Assembly (NCBI GenBank): GCA_023078685.1
Contig: JALGAS010000002.1
Span: 310,001-374,000, forward strand
Reading direction: 5' to 3'
DNA from: Neopestalotiopsis rosae
Taxonomy: Eukaryota; Ascomycota; Sordariomycetes; Amphisphaeriales; Sporocadaceae
DNA length: 64,000 nucleotides
In this document: positions 35,605-46,227 of the stretch, in pieces
Position numbering within the stretch: the first letter of the stretch is position 1
Layout: every line of letters starts with the position of its first letter
Notes under the pieces: generated by a model
Databases searched by the model: none
What the model was told of the DNA's origin: nothing
What the model saw: only the letters and a program-made list of their open reading frames with translations
Position numbers and translations under genes: made by a program

Positions 35605-35981
35605 GTGAAGAATAGGATTTTGTCTGACACAAGTTGAACTAACTTCCATGTCTAGAAACATAGCCCGCAAGATATCAATTCAATGCTTTATACGTTAGCT
35701 TTACTCACATTTTGCGGGCGTAGATGATGATGGTATCACTTGCGGCAGAGTGATCTAGAAGAGGTTCGCGGCCACTGCACTGTTGGTGACTCACTTCGGT
35801 GGGCTGCCTTATAGCTGACAAAAGAGGCAACCGGCTCGCTGGATAAGTAGTGACGTGGTGACCTACATCTTGCCACCCCAGTCGCAGGCTGCAGCTAATA
35901 GAAAATCGCATTATTCTGTCCCACCGGCGCAAGAGCGATCTTCATCAGTCCAAACAAACACGAGAAACTCCGCCAGTGATT
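35605..35981. other. Short intergenic stretch
   Basis: Promoter and 3' untranslated sequence between two same-strand genes; no motif recognised. Confidence 0.4.
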
Positions 35982-36384
35982 ATGGCGCCATCGAAACCTG
36001 ATATCCGCGTTATGACTTTGGAGGATAACAATTGGGTCACCACCGATGTCAAGTATCGCGCTCTTCGCAGTGATGTCGAAGCACATTTGAAGACACTCTA
36101 TCCTTGGGTGCACGATGCACGCAAGAATATGATGCTTCGCAAATACAAGATCGAGGTATGCGACTCGTCTCATTCTTATATATCCATGCTGACCTGTTCT
36201 CTAGTCGTTACCGAACGGCGATCACCGTATATGGGCAGCGAACAAATTGCCGGATGTAAGCTACTTTTCAAGCTGCCAAATGCATTGCGGTCGATGGCAA
36301 TAATGAGTACTGATCAGCCTATAGCATGTGGTGCGTAGCCTGGAGGCCATGAACAAAAGCAAGAAGAAGACCTATGATGATTGA
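35982..36384 (+). CDS. Small unknown protein, three exons
   Basis: Three exons, 35982-36155, 36205-36255 and 36325-36384, giving 94 residues. Donors GTATGC and GTAAGC and acceptors CTAG and ATAG are good, and all phases are zero. The product is charged, with a VKYRALRSDVEAHLKTLYPW helix and a lysine-rich end (NKSKKKTYDD). I do not recognise the family. The clean splice structure supports a real gene. It could be a remnant of a longer protein. Confidence 0.55.
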
Positions 36385-37219
36385 GGGAATTCGTTCTCTT
36401 GCGACCTCCAAGTGAGCCCTGCGGGTGGCTCGGGTGGGCTCTCAATGAGACAACAATCGGCGGTGCCGGGCCAGACGGCAGGGGGGAGGCGCAAGGGATA
36501 TACGCCCAGCCAGGATCTCGATGAGACTCGCTGGCATCTCAGGCACACCTGTGCTTTCCTTCCGCCTCCAACCAGAGCCGTTTGTCTACCGCCAGATGCA
36601 TGTCATATGTACGATTTATGAGCAGATGCCACACTTCGCGAGTGCATTCGATTGTCTAGAGGAATAGGCAAAGATGCAAAGGCGACTGATTGGGCGATGG
36701 ATTAATTGATACCCTTGAAGTATTGCGATAACCAATCAATAACAAGTGATTCAAAAGTGTAAGAAATCAAATGCAAGCAAAGCAGGCTCTGGAGACACTC
36801 GTTTGACACATGGCAGATGGCGACCGGACAGGTCCGAATAGGCTGACTGTCAAAGACAGGGTGGCTTTTGGGTGGCCACACACCCACCAAAACCAATCCT
36901 GCATGATCCTGTCACGGTGCGGCTGAGATGCGCGACAAGCGGAATGCCCGCGGGAATGCCTCGGTAGCAGCTAAGCCCCTTGCAAGTCATGTCCTCTGAT
37001 TTTCCCAGTCAAGGCTGTCTTGTATAAGCCGTCGGGAAAGCCCTTTGCCATCTCATAGGCTCGGGAGAGCCTGACCTGCGGTTTCGTCGGGGGCTGAATT
37101 GCTCACGACAACAACCACAGTGATCCATATATACCCTAAATTTTTCTATACCGGTATATTCATAGTCTTCTTAGAATTAGTGACATTGTTTGGCTCATCA
37201 ATCCTCCGTGACCGCCATA
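36385..37219. other. Intergenic stretch
   Basis: No gene supported. G+C-rich segments near 36420-36600 contain short open frames without motifs. Confidence 0.4.
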
Positions 37220-38976
37220 ATGATTGAGCTTGTTGACCTTAAGATGCAATCAACCAGTGATATGTACGCTGCACAAAGTGCTATAGGAGCCTGGCAATTA
37301 GGTGAGTTCACGACGCCGTGCGACGGCCGCTGAATACAATTAACGCCAACATTCAAGCGCCGTTCGAGGCAGCACCTTTCAACTCATCAGATGATCAACA
37401 AGTGGACGAAATCACATCGTATTGGTAAGCTGGCACTGCATTTATGTTTTGAGACCTTGACACTGACCATGAACGAAGCTCTCGCGTGCGTTCTCGTGCT
37501 TCAGCCGGATCGAACACGTTATTGTAAGAAGGAGGTGCTAAGCACTCTGCTCTGTATGTTCCTGACAATGTGATCTTAGTATTATCCCACAAGATTACTC
37601 GCGCGGACCATTACAAATCACCAAATCTTGTATGGATGCGCTAGCGACTTCGATTGATGCATCGCCAATGTTGAAGAAAATGATCGAATACTTTAAGAGG
37701 GATACGAGCGATTGTTACCTTGGTAGAGCTTTCTTAGAGTTCTGCCCGCCGGCGACATTGGATTCTTCGGGTATAATGAATAAGGGTAGGCTATCGCAAC
37801 TACCACACACTCACGTATTGACATTGACGGTGCGCTCTAGCGTTTGAGTTTTGCTGTTTATTACCGTACATTGAAGAGAATGGGCAAGACTTCGACCACC
37901 TACCAGCCAATAGCTGTTATTGCGAGGTTCTGCAATGGTCGGTGCGACAACAGGGATTCTACAGCTCGTACGATCCCGCAGACCCCAAGACTGAGACTAC
38001 GGTGCTCGTCTATCCCGCAGACGCGCTTTGGAAGAGCATGAAATCCAAGTACAAGTCCAGTCCAGTCAACGTCGGTGTGAATGAGGGATGGCAGTCAATA
38101 CCCGGTGTCGTCTTCGAAAGTCTTACGGAAAACTGGGCAACCTACATTGCTTGCCTACACAAAGCAGTGGAACAGATTGTAGGCTCAAAACAAGACGTAT
38201 GCAGATTCTCGCACTAACCCGCCCTCTAGAAAATGGATGCTGGTATGACGGTATATAATCAGATTCTCGTGGGAGAGACCAATAACCAGAGCCTGCGCGA
38301 TGGACTGGACATAAGAGACCGACTAGAGACTGCACACCATGTCCTCGGCAACACAATATCTATATTATCGCAGATTCAAACGGCAGCCCTGAAGCGCGAG
38401 ACAATTTGGACGCACGGTCGCGCCGAAACCGAAAAGGTGACTTTTGCGCACCGAGTCGAGAGCGTGGTGCGCCAGCTAGAGTTTGAACGTAGGCAGGTGC
38501 AGCGCATCATCACTCGATTGAAGGACGCGACCGCAACGGTGCGTAATGCTATCAAACAGTCCCACGAGATGTTCTTCATGCTCACTCCTCGTCAGATCCA
38601 AGGTATCCTGAATTTGCGGGGTACCAGTAACATGGAGCAAATGACCGCTCGCACCATCAGGGAAGCTCATACCATGCGCGTCATTGCCGTTCTAACGCTA
38701 TGCTTCCTGCCGCCGACATTTATTGCTGTAAGTGGTTCTGCAACTTGACTGAGCTGTCATCGCGAAAATCCAGCTGCTAATGACTACTAGGGCTTTCTTG
38801 ACATGGGATATATAAATGTCGCTTCTGGAGGTGGTCAACTCCTGGTTGATGCAGAGCCCGGCCTTTTGCTGTATGCTGCCATTACGATACCTGTTCTATT
38901 AGTCGTGTTAGGCGGCTATATTTTGTGGGAATGGTACTCTAAGCGGAACCTTGCCGTTGTACGAAGTCCAGTCTAA
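37220..38976 (+). CDS. CorA-like membrane protein
   Basis: Seven exons: 37220-37301, 37358-37424, 37479-37523, 37580-37770, 37841-38178, 38230-38727 and 38791-38976, giving about 468 residues. The N-terminal 240 residues are a soluble domain with FEFCCLLPYIEEN and QWSVRQQGFYSSYDP. A long coiled-coil-like helix (about 250-380) leads into two membrane helices (about 390-407 and 436-455). The sequence MRVIAVLTLCFLPPTFIAGFLDMG is the pore-end pattern of fungal CorA-like proteins, but the Gly-Met-Asn signature of true Mg2+ channels is absent. A divalent-cation role is therefore uncertain. Intron 5 (51 bp, GTAGGC donor) is chosen over a 33 bp alternative that would be too short. Confidence 0.85.
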
Positions 38977-39310
38977 CGAGCTAGTGTATGGGAAATGCCT
39001 TGCGAAACGCTTGGAAACGAAAAATTATGATTGATTAGGTATATACCTTTGGTCCTACACTTTGTGATCATATTGCATCGGTCACTGCAAGTTTTTTCGA
39101 TTTGCAGATTCTCTTCGGACGCTATGCAAATGGGAGCAGAAGCCAATAAACTCTATCATGGGCCCAGTTCAACGACACTGCGCCGACTACCAAATCCACT
39201 ACGTACTATAGCACTACTTTTCCAGTGATCTAACCTAGTAAGAAGCGGGGCACTTTTTCTGACTGGAAAAGAATGTACGAAGCAAATACGAATACGTGCC
39301 TATATAACAT
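38977..39310. other. Intergenic stretch before the regulator gene
   Basis: A+T-rich promoter region; no motif recognised. Confidence 0.4.
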
Positions 39311-39403
39311 ATGGAGGTCATTTCTGCTCCGCGGATAGGTTCTCGTACTCGCACCGCTGCCATCTTTGAGCCATTCTTTCAACCCGAACCCATCGAAGCA
39401 CAA

Positions 39404-40648
39404 ATGAGCGCCCACCATCAATCGGACCGGGCATCGAGACCTCGTCGAGCGCATCACAAGTCTCGAGGTGGCTGCCGGGAATGCAAGCGGAGGCACATCA
39501 AATGTGATGAAGGACGGCCCCACTGTGTCAATTGCAGCGTCTTCAATAGACACTGTGAATATTCCGGCGTGGCCCACGCGAGAAGCACACCAGCCCCCGA
39601 TCTGCTACCAATATCTTCTTCGCCATCCATTGCTGGGCCGAGTGTCAGGTATACTGACAGAGCCACAAGCCCATTCATCCAGGAGCCATACGTGCAACTA
39701 TCTAGACCATCACAAATCCTCAGCCATGACCACACGTTTACCCTTGAGCACATGCAGCTGTTCCATCATGTGGAGCACGGCATCACCACCTGGCTTGGGG
39801 CCACGGACTCTATGATCCCTCTGGTCGAGCAATACATCAAAACTGCTCTGACAACGCCGTATCTCATGGACCAGCTGCTAGCCCTGTCTGCGTTACATCT
39901 GAGTCACAATGGCGATCACGAAGCTGCGAAATACTCCTCGCTCGCTACTGAGCTCCAAACTCGTGGTCTGTCCCAGTTCAATGCCATGCAAAACTCCGAC
40001 TCGGACGGAACGGCGCGCTGGTACTTTTCATCCCTGTTGGCAGTGCATCGTCTCGCCATCACACTGGCAACTCATCACGAGCAAGACTTTGATACTTTTC
40101 TGGACAATTTCATCAGCCACATGGGCCTGCACCAGGGCAACCAAGCCATTGGTGTGGAGTCATGGTCCTCGATCCGGAGCGGCGGGCTGCGCGCGTGGCT
40201 GGACAAGCTCGACGAGTCCGACTCGGTGGCCAGCAGCCCCTCGGTCGCCGACGAGCCCATGTTTGCGCGCATGCTGCAGGCGTCGCGCCTCAACGCCGCC
40301 GCGGTCAACACCTGCTGGGAGGCCGCGTCGGCGCTGCTCTACGTCCGGGAAAAGACGCCGCCCGGCCCGCACAGCTGGGGACCCCACGCCGCCATGGCCT
40401 GGCCGAATCTCATTCCGCGCGAGTTCATCACTCTCCTGGGCGAGCGCGTTCCCGAGGCACTGCTCATACTGGCGCATTTCGCTGAGCTGCTCCACGCGAA
40501 TCGTGATTACTGGGTGTTTGGGGCTTCTGGGGAATATCTGATCAAAGGGCTGGCCGCAAGACTAGGGGCAAACTGGATCAAGTGGTTAAAGAGGCCATTG
40601 GCGGTCTTGTCCGAGACTGGTTCGTTGCCTCTACCTTCTGATTCATAG
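39404..40648 (+). CDS. Zn2Cys6 transcription regulator, first copy
   Basis: A single exon. From the ATG at 39404 the product has 414 residues; an in-frame ATG at 39311 would add 31. The Zn2Cys6 binuclear cluster follows closely after the start: GGCRECKRRHIKC and then CVNCSVFNRHC, with the six cysteines in the normal CX2CX6CX6CX2CX6C spacing. The region before it is basic and linker-like. The middle part (HMQLFHHVEHGITTWLG, LMDQLLALSALHLS) is typical of the sterol-uptake-control/UPC2-like group of regulators. It binds DNA in the nucleus. Two CCGCGTAT elements start 48 bp after its stop codon. Whether it is the factor that reads these elements is not known. Confidence 0.9.
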   Translation: MSAHHQSDRASRPRRAHHKSRGGCRECKRRHIKCDEGRPHCVNCSVFNRHCEYSGVAHARSTPAPDLLPISSSPSIAGPSVRYTDRATSPFIQEPYVQLSRPSQILSHDHTFTLEHMQLFHHVEHGITTWLGATDSMIPLVEQYIKTALTTPYLMDQLLALSALHLSHNGDHEAAKYSSLATELQTRGLSQFNAMQNSDSDGTARWYFSSLLAVHRLAITLATHHEQDFDTFLDNFISHMGLHQGNQAIGVESWSSIRSGGLRAWLDKLDESDSVASSPSVADEPMFARMLQASRLNAAAVNTCWEAASALLYVREKTPPGPHSWGPHAAMAWPNLIPREFITLLGERVPEALLILAHFAELLHANRDYWVFGASGEYLIKGLAARLGANWIKWLKRPLAVLSETGSLPLPSDS

Positions 40649-40695
40649 TCTTTGTTGAAGAATGGGAATCAGACTGCTCCGCTTGTCCTGATTAT

Positions 40696-40787
40696 CCGCG
40701 TATTCAAATTCGCATTAAGTTTTAGTGGCGTGGGCGGACTGCCGGCTCATTATAGTCTGAGCGCCCGCCCCCGCTCTATCCGCGTAT
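40696..40787 (+). promoter_or_regulatory. CCGCGTAT site pair 1
   Basis: Sites TTATCCGCGTATTC and CTATCCGCGTATAC, with cores 84 bp apart, in the same orientation. They belong to the set of four paired sites between 40.7 and 51.8 kb. Confidence 0.6.
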
Positions 40788-42427
40788 ACACAGACCAACA
40801 GTGAAGCGGAGGCTTTCGACACCAAACCCATCGCTTTGATCAGTCTTGGCACTTTTCCGCCCTTCCGAACGATTCCGAGCGACCTCATCACGTGTAGAAG
40901 CAAGAGGACGGAATGATCACAGCGACAAATACCAATCACTGGCCTCGAGTGCTGCAACCTGGTTCTTGGGTTGGAGGCTAAGGCAAGCTCAAGTCTGGCA
41001 ACAAGGAAGGCAAACTGCATGCGACTAGTGCAGGGGCAGATCTGACATTCGATAGACGACGAGCCGCATTGTCTCACAAGTTTGGCAAGACGGTAACCAA
41101 TCAAATGAGAGGCTCGTTTGGTACCACAGAAGAAATATTCCAAAAGCCGTAGCTGCTCACCGTGTGATACCCAAACATGCCCAAGCGATGATGGACGAGG
41201 AATGTTCAGATCGCGAGCTCAATATAGCCCACTGGACGCAACACTTGTCTGCAGATGATGAATGCCCAGCTTTCACTGCGCGGATTCTTGGACCACCCTG
41301 CTCAATGCGGGTAGTCTCGCAATGCTTACGAAATCGTGGGACCAAGCTTATCATGTCGTTGTTTCCTCGAATATGCTTGGTAATATGATGGAGGTTTCAC
41401 GATCTTGATGATGGTGTTGTTGATTTAGTCGCCCAGTAAACTGAGTCAAAGATTCGCGGTTAATGGGAAAGAAGAATGCTTTCTACGAAGTGTGCTTCGT
41501 AAAACGAACGGAGGGCGAAGTGAGAGAGTCCAGACTTGTCCAGGTCAAAAACCGTTGAGCTGGTGCTTAATCACATCATGTGGGATGAATGTGGGATACA
41601 CGGGGTATGAGAAGTGGGATATGCTTACTGATTACTAAATATGGAGCACGCACGTAGCATTGCAGGCTAATCACTTCATCCTGGGATCGCACGTCCGTAT
41701 CATCTTGGCTTACACATATTCGAAAGGAGAAACAACCCAGAAAAGCAGATCGCCTACAAACATGACTCGAAACATCCAGCATTGATCCCGGATCGGCTTC
41801 GCTGATCAGCTGTCATCAGACCAGAGGTTCGTCCCATCCCCCTTGGCAATGACGGCATTCACCGCTCAGTAGTGGAAGAATGATTTCGCATGCAAGTGCG
41901 ATGCTTCAACATAGATCTGTCCTCACTGCCCTTTTTTGACTACTCTACAAGACTTATACATCAGTCTCTATAGTGTCTAAGTTGTAGAATAAGGTGAGAG
42001 CGTAGAGCAACTTGAAACCAATTGTGTATAGCCCAGGCACTTAAACTCACTAGTATTTTCACTAGGTCCCAAGTAAACAAAAGCTCATGCTTGTAACAAA
42101 CCGGCTCTGTCTGCTTAATTGTTTATCCTATAGAGATTCTCGTATTCACAGCGAGAGCCATATTATCCATCCGGAAAGCGCCCGTGGTGATCCCTGTCGG
42201 AAGTCGGCAATTGCCCGTCACGCCACGCCTTAGCGGCCGAAGTAAAATGAGCATAAAATGCAATAAGCTTTTTTCAATCCTAAAAAGTGGGCTTCAGTCG
42301 CATTTACAACCATGACGAATGACACCACATGTCAATTCACTGCCCTGCTTAGTGGGCGATGACAAATTTGTCAACTTGCAGTATAGTCCAAGGAGTTGCA
42401 GCTGCCAATAACAGACGAGGAGAAGTC

Positions 42428-42438
42428 TAAATAGGCTC
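42428..42438 (+). promoter_or_regulatory. Weak TATA-like element of the solute-binding protein gene
   Basis: TCTAAATAGGC lies about 90 bp before the ATG of the solute-binding protein. A pyrimidine-rich segment follows it. Confidence 0.3.
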
Positions 42439-42522
42439 GGTACTCCTCTTGTCATGTGTTCCCTTTCCTACCCAGAGACTTCATTTGATCTTCAGTCTAC
42501 ATTCGTTAGCAGTCTATTCAAG

Positions 42523-43672
42523 ATGTTTCGTCACCCTCTTTTGATCGCCTCGCTCGTGGCACCAGCACTTGGCTTTGACCAAGTGCTTGGTTTCAACAGC
42601 ATCGTTGAGAGGGAAAACCGTACCCTCGACGACATCTACCAAGCCGCCTTGGCTGAGGGCAGCGTCGTCACACTGTGGCACGGCGGAGACGAGAAGAACC
42701 AGCAAGACGGACTCAAGCAGGCATTCGAGGAGCGCTTCCCCGGCATCACCCTCAACCTGACCGTCGACCTCTCCAAGTACCACGACGCCCGCCTCGACCA
42801 GCAGCTTGCGGCCGGTGGTGACGCCATCTACGTCGACAGCATCATCCTCCAGACCCTGCAGGACTATCCCCGATGGGCAGCAGAGGGGGCCCTGCTCAAC
42901 TACGCGCCCAATGGATTCGACCAGATTGAGCACGCTTTCAAGAGTGACGTTGCAGCCTACTATGGCGTGTACGTCTTCTTCTGGTCGGGTGCTTTTAACA
43001 CCGAGAAGCTTCCCGGCATTGAGGCGCCTGTCGAGTGGGATGATTGGTTGCGCCCGGAATTCAAGGATAAGCTGGTGTTGACTTACCCCAACGACGACGA
43101 TGCTGTGCTCTTTGCATTTTACCTGATGTAAGTATCACAGATTCACTAGACGACAAGCTGAATATACTAACCGATGACTGTACAGTATGCAGCAATACGG
43201 CGAGTCGTGGTTCGACGGACTGATCGCACAGAACCCCTTGTGGGTGCGCGGCACCGCGACCCCAGCTACTATTGCCAGCCAGAGCAACAACACCAGAGCG
43301 GCCTACTTCGCCGCCGGAGGTGGCTTTGGTTCCTCCAGCCCTCTCAACTTTACTCACCCGACGAACGGCCAGTACGTCTCGTGGGCACAGCACGCCGCAA
43401 TCCTCAAGAACGCTCCCCACCCCGAGGGCGCCAAGCTGCTGCACAACTTCATCCTCAGCCCCGAATACCAGGCCGCCACCGGTAGCTGGTCCGTCCGTCG
43501 CGATCTGCCGACTCCGGAAGGATTCCCCGACTTGCGCAATGAGACGGCCACGAACCCTACCTCGTTCACTGCATTCATGGCGGATCGGGTGCTGGTCGAG
43601 AGACTGAGATTCTATTTCGAGAGTCGCCTGGGTCCTGCTGTCGGACTTGATCCTATTGACGATGATATCTAG
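42523..43672 (+). CDS. Bacterial-type extracellular solute-binding protein
   Basis: Two exons, 42523-43127 and 43186-43672, giving 363 residues; the 58 bp intron starts GTAAGT. The first 18 residues form a signal peptide (MFRHPLLIASLVAPALG), so the protein is secreted. It then has the ABC-importer substrate-binding fold of the iron(III)/spermidine/thiamine type: TLDDIYQAALAEGSVVTLWHGG, IYVDSIILQTL, KLVLTYPNDDDAVLFAFYL and ATGSWSVRRDLP near the end. There are several Asn-x-Ser/Thr sites. Fungi have no matching ABC importer, so the protein probably scavenges or sequesters a ligand, or acts at the surface. An origin from bacteria is possible, though the intron shows it is fully fungal now. The ATG at 42454 would put residues in front of the signal peptide and is less likely. 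Confidence 0.88.
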
Positions 43673-44583
43673 ATGCATGTAGTCATAAGTATACTTAATA
43701 GACTTTCTGCGACCATGTTTACCACGTTTGAAGTTCTCAATCGCATGCCCAGCTTGTCGTTGCATGGTTCGGCATCACGATGGGATCCAGTGGTTGGGTG
43801 AAACGTAAAACGCCGAGAATAAACAGTTTTGTGCATGTGACCGATGTCGACAATGGAATGAGGAAATTGGAATACTCCAGAGACAATGCAAAAGAGAGCG
43901 TAAGGTAAATATGGCTCTTGCACATTGACCAAGTCCATCCTCAAAATCAAAGCAAACATTGCCTTGAGTGCTGTTTTCGGATTTTGCAGGAGATGATGAA
44001 TATTTGGAAATACTTGAGGAGGTGTGGAAGAGACATTACATTTATAAGTGATGAACCTTTCAGCATAACATCAATAATGAAACTAGTCTCCCATGGCTGC
44101 AGGTGGTTTGCGGACAAGTGAACATGAGAAGAACCCGCATTAACTAACATTTGCAGATTCCGCGTATTTGATCATCTAGACCAGCGACTGGGTCCACAAA
44201 ACCGTCCAGACCTCGCGGACCCCACCCTATCCGCGTATAGTAGCTCAGAAACTTCGTTGTGTGCTGCGCCTGATTGATTATAGTAACACGAAGTACGTGG
44301 ACTTCATTTTGACTATGTGCAATATGAGACGGACGCGCCGAGGAGCGCAGGCAGCAGAATAGTTTTTTCATGAAGCCGAATCTGAATCATGCTATAAAAT
44401 GTATCAAGTCTTCATGTATATATAGTGGTACTTTGGACAGACTCTGTTGAACAAATCCATTACTACAACTGTTTACACTCACTTCTCTCTGTCCATTATT
44501 CATTTCCCCAAATCAACATTCTTTCACATTAAGCTCTTCGATATATCTCAAAACTGATATACCTACGAGGCAAAAGCAAAATC
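43673..44583. promoter_or_regulatory. Promoter region of the RTA1-like gene
   Basis: No gene supported. It contains the CCGCGTAT pair at 44160-44167 and 44231-44238. A TATA-like TATATATAG lies at 44417-44425, 159 bp before the ATG. Confidence 0.55.
44160..44238 (+). promoter_or_regulatory. CCGCGTAT site pair 2
   Basis: Sites GATTCCGCGTATTT and CTATCCGCGTATAG, 71 bp apart. The second is nearly a perfect palindrome. They lie 417 and 346 bp before the ATG of the RTA1-like gene. Confidence 0.65.
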
Positions 44584-45495
44584 ATGACTCTGATTGCGCG
44601 TGGAGAACTTCTCCCCTACAAGGGTGACTTCTACCTCTGGAACTATGTCCCTTCCATGGCTGCAGCTGTCATTTTCTTGATCCTCTTCTTGGTTGCATCA
44701 GCGGCACACAGCTGAAGAATGTACCGTGAGCGATTATGGTTCTGCCTGCCCTTTGTTATTGGAGGATACCGTGAGTTGCACCAACAGAATCTGTCCTTCA
44801 GTGGTCCAATAACTAACCAACTCTAATTACTAGTGGAGGCCATTGGATACATTGGCCGTGCAATGGCTGTCGACGCGACGAATCAGCTCGGGCCCTACAT
44901 TATCCAATCTGTCTTCCTCCTTGTCCCTCCCTCATTATTTGCCGCCTCGATCTACATGACCCTGGGTCGTATCATGCGTGCCTTGGGTCCCGTTGGAGAG
45001 TCCTGCTCCATTATCCGCGTCAGCCGTCTAACGACCGTCTTCGTCCTCGGTGACGTCTTTGCCTTTCTCATCCAATCCAGCGGCGCCGGATACATGGCCG
45101 CGGGCAGCAGTTCCAAGACGGGCGAGAACATTGTCATTGGAGGCTTGCTCATACAGATTATCTTCTTTGGCCTGTTTGTCGTCGCCGCCATCTCTTTTCA
45201 TCAACGATACCGCCGGTCCGCTAGCTCCTTGGCTCCTAGCAATGTGCCGTGGCAGTCCATGCTCGCCATGTTGTACGTCAGCTCTGCGCTCATCTTGGTG
45301 CGTTGCATTTTTCGTATCGCCGAGTACGCAATGGGTTCGAGCGGCTATCTTTTGCAAAACGAGTGGCCATTATACATATTCGACTCGGTCCTCATGCTCG
45401 CAGTTATGGTGGTCTTTTACTGGAGGTATCCTTCCGATATTGGCAAAGCTTTGGGGCTTGGAGGGAACAAGGGTTACGTACCGACTGCTGTATGA
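44584..45495 (+). pseudogene. RTA1-like membrane protein with an in-frame TGA
   Basis: Two exons, 44584-44770 and 44834-45495, give 282 codons that match the RTA1 family over their whole length: seven hydrophobic segments, LWFCLPFVIGG, EAIGYIGRA, GDVFAFLIQSSGAGYMA and YRSIFRIAEY-like RCIFRIAEYAMG. Family members are lipid-translocating or resistance-linked membrane proteins. Codon 44 (44713-44715) is TGA between AHS and RMYRERLW, where relatives have a tryptophan or another residue. A single G-to-A change from TGG would explain it. Everything after the stop is intact, so the loss is recent, or the stop is read through, or a sequencing error is present. No splice choice removes it without breaking the helix. 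Confidence 0.8.
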
Positions 45496-46227
45496 TGTGA
45501 ACGCACTCTCTTTGAGTCGAGGAATAGTATCCACGCCATGCTTTGGGGATGGAAGTCCAGATTATGGTAGAAGGGTATGCCTGAGCTCGTAGAATTGTGT
45601 TTACAAACTTGAGCAAAAGTCACCGTGAGAAGGATAGTTCTTTCTCTTTTCGGGGAATTTTGATTCCAATAAATTTCCTTTGTTTTCTCTATTCCCACAT
45701 ATAGATCCCATTGAACATTATCATATAATAGCCTGCCGAATAGCGCGCATAGAATAAAAGCTGGGCGACTGAATGTATTTTTGTTTTCGTTTGATATTTG
45801 ATTGATGTAGTCGCCACCTCTTCATCGTCACCCCCATGGAAGAGATGCACTAACCACCCATTCCCATCGATCAATAGAGCAGGAGCGAGCCTTGATTATC
45901 TAGAAAAAAAAAAAAAAAAAAAAAAAAGGTCGCACAAAGATCGTGGCCCTCTTCACATGAAATAGAGAGAGGATTCATAAAGCTTATCTATAACTACAGG
46001 TACATATTTTCGGGAGAATGAACCGACATCAATCACGTTCTCCATCACGAACACTGGTTAATCCTGTTAAAGTGAAAAATTCAAAAGACGTTTAATTTAT
46101 CTTGGCTCGGTGCCTGTCCAACTAATGGAACACAATAGAAACTATATTCAATAGATACAGATCGAAGGGAAATGATGCTATCATGCATCCAGTGAGTTTG
46201 AAAAACTCAAGAGCTTTTGACGAAAGT
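45496..46227. other. Intergenic between convergent genes, with a poly-A tract
   Basis: No gene supported. A run of 24 adenines lies at 45904-45927. The flanking sequence shows no poly-A-tailed retroelement that I could recognise. Confidence 0.5.
45904..45927. repeat. Poly-A tract of 24 bases
   Basis: An uninterrupted A24 homopolymer after the RTA1-like gene. It may be a mutation hot spot, a retroposed 3' end or a nucleosome-free spacer. Confidence 0.95.

Larger units (their letters stand above)
40649..42522. other. Long intergenic stretch with a pair of CCGCGTAT elements
   Basis: About 1.9 kb. The motif pair lies at 40696-40703 and 40780-40787. A 66-codon ATG frame at 41188-41388 starts 400 bp after the second site, the same distance as at the other motif-bearing genes, but it has no recognisable motif. 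The rest shows nothing that I can support. Confidence 0.45.

Noticed and set aside
45904..45927. Poly-A tract as the tail of a retroposon
   Set aside because: No reverse-transcriptase, LINE-like sequence or target-site duplication was seen around it.
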